DNA from: an uncultured Bacteroides sp.
GTDB lineage: Bacteria; Bacteroidota; Bacteroidia; Bacteroidales; Bacteroidaceae
Assembly (NCBI RefSeq): GCF_949298305.1
Contig: NZ_CASFWU010000032.1
Span: 1 to 64,000 of the forward strand
Direction of reading: 5' to 3'
Length of the DNA: 64,000 nucleotides
The notes beneath the pieces were generated by a model. It saw nothing but the letters and a program-made list of their open reading frames with translations, had not been told where the DNA came from and did no database searches. The position numbers and the translations under genes were made by a program. Shown here in pieces: positions 62,862 through 64,000 of this stretch (position 1 is its first letter; each line of letters opens with the position of its first letter).

Positions 62862-64000
62862 ATGAAAGGAAGAATGGCATGGATGGTTCTCCTGCTGCTG
62901 CTGGCGGTGGCAGGACGGGCCGATGAAGGCATGTGGATGCTGGGCAACCTGAACAGGCAGACCCGCAAGGCCATGAAGGAACGGGGGCTGGAGCTGCCGG
63001 CCGACCGCCTGTACAGCACCCGCCGCCCCTCGCTGAAGGACGCCGTGGTGAGCTTCGGCGGATTCTGCTCGGGCGTGGTGGTGTCCGAGGACGGACTGGT
63101 GCTCACCAACCACCACTGCGGCTTCCAGAGCGTGCAGCAGCACTCCAGCGTGGAGCACGACTACCTGAAGGACGGCTTCGTGGCACGCAGCCGCGAAGAA
63201 GAGCTGCCCAACCCCGAACTCTACGTCCGCTTCCTGCTGAGGCAGGAGGACGTCACCCGGCGTGTGCTCAAGGCCGTGAAGCCTGGCATGGGCGAGCCCG
63301 AACGCAGTGCCGCCACCGACTCGGTGATGCTGGCCATCGGGGCCGAGGTCTCCGCCAAGGACAGCACGCTGACGGGTGTGGTCGACGCCTACTATGGCGG
63401 CAACGAGTTCTGGCTCTCGGTCTACCGCGACTATTACGACGTCCGCCTGGTGTTTGCCCCGCCCTCGTCGGTGGGCAAGTTCGGCTGGGACAAGGACAAC
63501 TGGGAGTGGCCGCGCCACACGGGCGACTTCTGCGTCTTCCGCATCTATGCCGGCCCGGACAACCGCCCCGCCGAATACTCGCCGGACAACGTGCCCTACC
63601 ATCCCGACTACGTGGCCCCCATCTCCTTGCAGGGCTACCGCGAAGGCTCGTTCTGCATGACGCTGGGCTACCCCGGCCACACGGAGCGCTACCTCTCGTC
63701 CTACGGCATCGAGGAGATGGTGAACAACGCCAACCGGGCGCAGATTGACGTGCGCGGCGTGAAGCAGGCCATCTGGAAGCGCGAGATGGACCGCCGCGAC
63801 AGCATCCGCATCAAGTATGCCTCCAAATACGACGAAAGCTCCAACTACTGGAAGAACAGCATCGGCGTGAACCGCGCCGTGGAACGCCTGCACGTGCTGG
63901 ACAAGAAGCGCGCCCTGGAGCGGGAGCTGCGCCGGTGGATTCAGCAGACGCCCGCCGAGCGCGGACAGCTGCTCCACCTCTTCTCCGACCTGGAGCTGGC
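62862..64000 (+). CDS. S46 dipeptidyl-peptidase (DPP7/DPP11 type), partial
   Basis: The frame starts at the ATG at 62862 with a signal peptide (MAWMVLLLLLAVAGRADEG) and is open to the window edge, giving 379 residues; full members have about 700-720. The chymotrypsin-fold catalytic His is H85 in TNHHCGF and the Asp is D222 in PRHTGDFCVFR; the Ser lies beyond the edge. The mature protein is a periplasmic exopeptidase releasing dipeptides. Whether it prefers hydrophobic (DPP7) or acidic (DPP11) P1 residues depends on a residue not seen here. It follows DUF389 after 34 bases. Confidence 0.93.
   Translation, partial: MKGRMAWMVLLLLLAVAGRADEGMWMLGNLNRQTRKAMKERGLELPADRLYSTRRPSLKDAVVSFGGFCSGVVVSEDGLVLTNHHCGFQSVQQHSSVEHDYLKDGFVARSREEELPNPELYVRFLLRQEDVTRRVLKAVKPGMGEPERSAATDSVMLAIGAEVSAKDSTLTGVVDAYYGGNEFWLSVYRDYYDVRLVFAPPSSVGKFGWDKDNWEWPRHTGDFCVFRIYAGPDNRPAEYSPDNVPYHPDYVAPISLQGYREGSFCMTLGYPGHTERYLSSYGIEEMVNNANRAQIDVRGVKQAIWKREMDRRDSIRIKYASKYDESSNYWKNSIGVNRAVERLHVLDKKRALERELRRWIQQTPAERGQLLHLFSDLEL

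Overview
The window reads as chromosomal DNA of a Bacteroidales bacterium, most likely a GC-rich member of the Bacteroidaceae. Reasons: lineage-typical proteins (DUF3836, DUF3108, DUF1593, DUF2851, WbqC-like and VirE-N/BT4734-like proteins), lipoproteins with the Cys-terminated signals usual in the group, glycosaminoglycan-degrading enzymes with a Ser-type sulfatase, a periplasmic S46 peptidase, and repeated matches upstream of genes to the Bacteroides -7 element TAnnTTTG, once with a well-spaced -33 TTTG. No rRNA, tRNA, insertion sequence, prophage or CRISPR was recognised.

Layout. 1-360: start of a VirE-N-like protein, cut by the window edge. 705-11544: a small secreted DUF3836 protein, polA, a divergent polyprenyl synthetase, then a leftward housekeeping run mnmG-apt-uvrC-dtd-mazG-deoC with a parS-like site between apt and mnmG. 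11982-17795: an outer-membrane-like orphan, ybeY, a SpmA/SpmB-like transporter, an AlkD-like repair protein, an M28 peptidase and an MnmA paralog. 17963-22083: a 22-bp tandem repeat array, an orphan sensor kinase with a duplicated sensor, and cysS. 22388-25242: sulfatase plus GH88 unsaturated glucuronyl hydrolase. 25526-28668: thioesterase, DUF3108 protein and an Ig-like lipoprotein. 28969-35980: an RND tripartite efflux operon ending in a divergent LpxA paralog. 36370-46910 (all leftward): dacB, lpd, a PL8 lyase of chondroitinase ABC type, a DUF4348-like protein, two tandem DUF1593 genes (one interrupted by an amber codon) and queH. 47075-49087: uxuA and an SDR oxidoreductase. 49235-54118: wbqC-like, a degenerate lepB2, lepB, dinD and dapB. 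54404-64000: a membrane protein, a second orphan kinase, DUF2851, ruvB, a DUF559 endonuclease, a Wzx-like flippase, a DUF389 protein and the start of an S46 dipeptidyl-peptidase.

Working together. PL8, sulfatase and GH88 would depolymerise, desulfate and split chondroitin-type glycosaminoglycans in the periplasm; uxuA and the SDR fit uronate catabolism. They are scattered over 27 kb with no SusC/SusD pair in view. polA, uvrC, ruvB, the AlkD-like protein and DinD concern DNA repair; mnmG, mnmA, queH, dtd, ybeY and cysS concern tRNA, rRNA and translation.

The most unusual content lies between the genes: a parS-like site; two separate arrays of the same 22-bp repeat; four 23-bp-spaced copies of an ATGAGA dyad upstream of dapB; and several classes of long inverted repeats that lie beside, or run into, coding sequence. 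Two genes are broken: a DUF1593 gene (TAG in place of a probable Trp) and lepB2 (a +1 frameshift plus a missing catalytic Lys).
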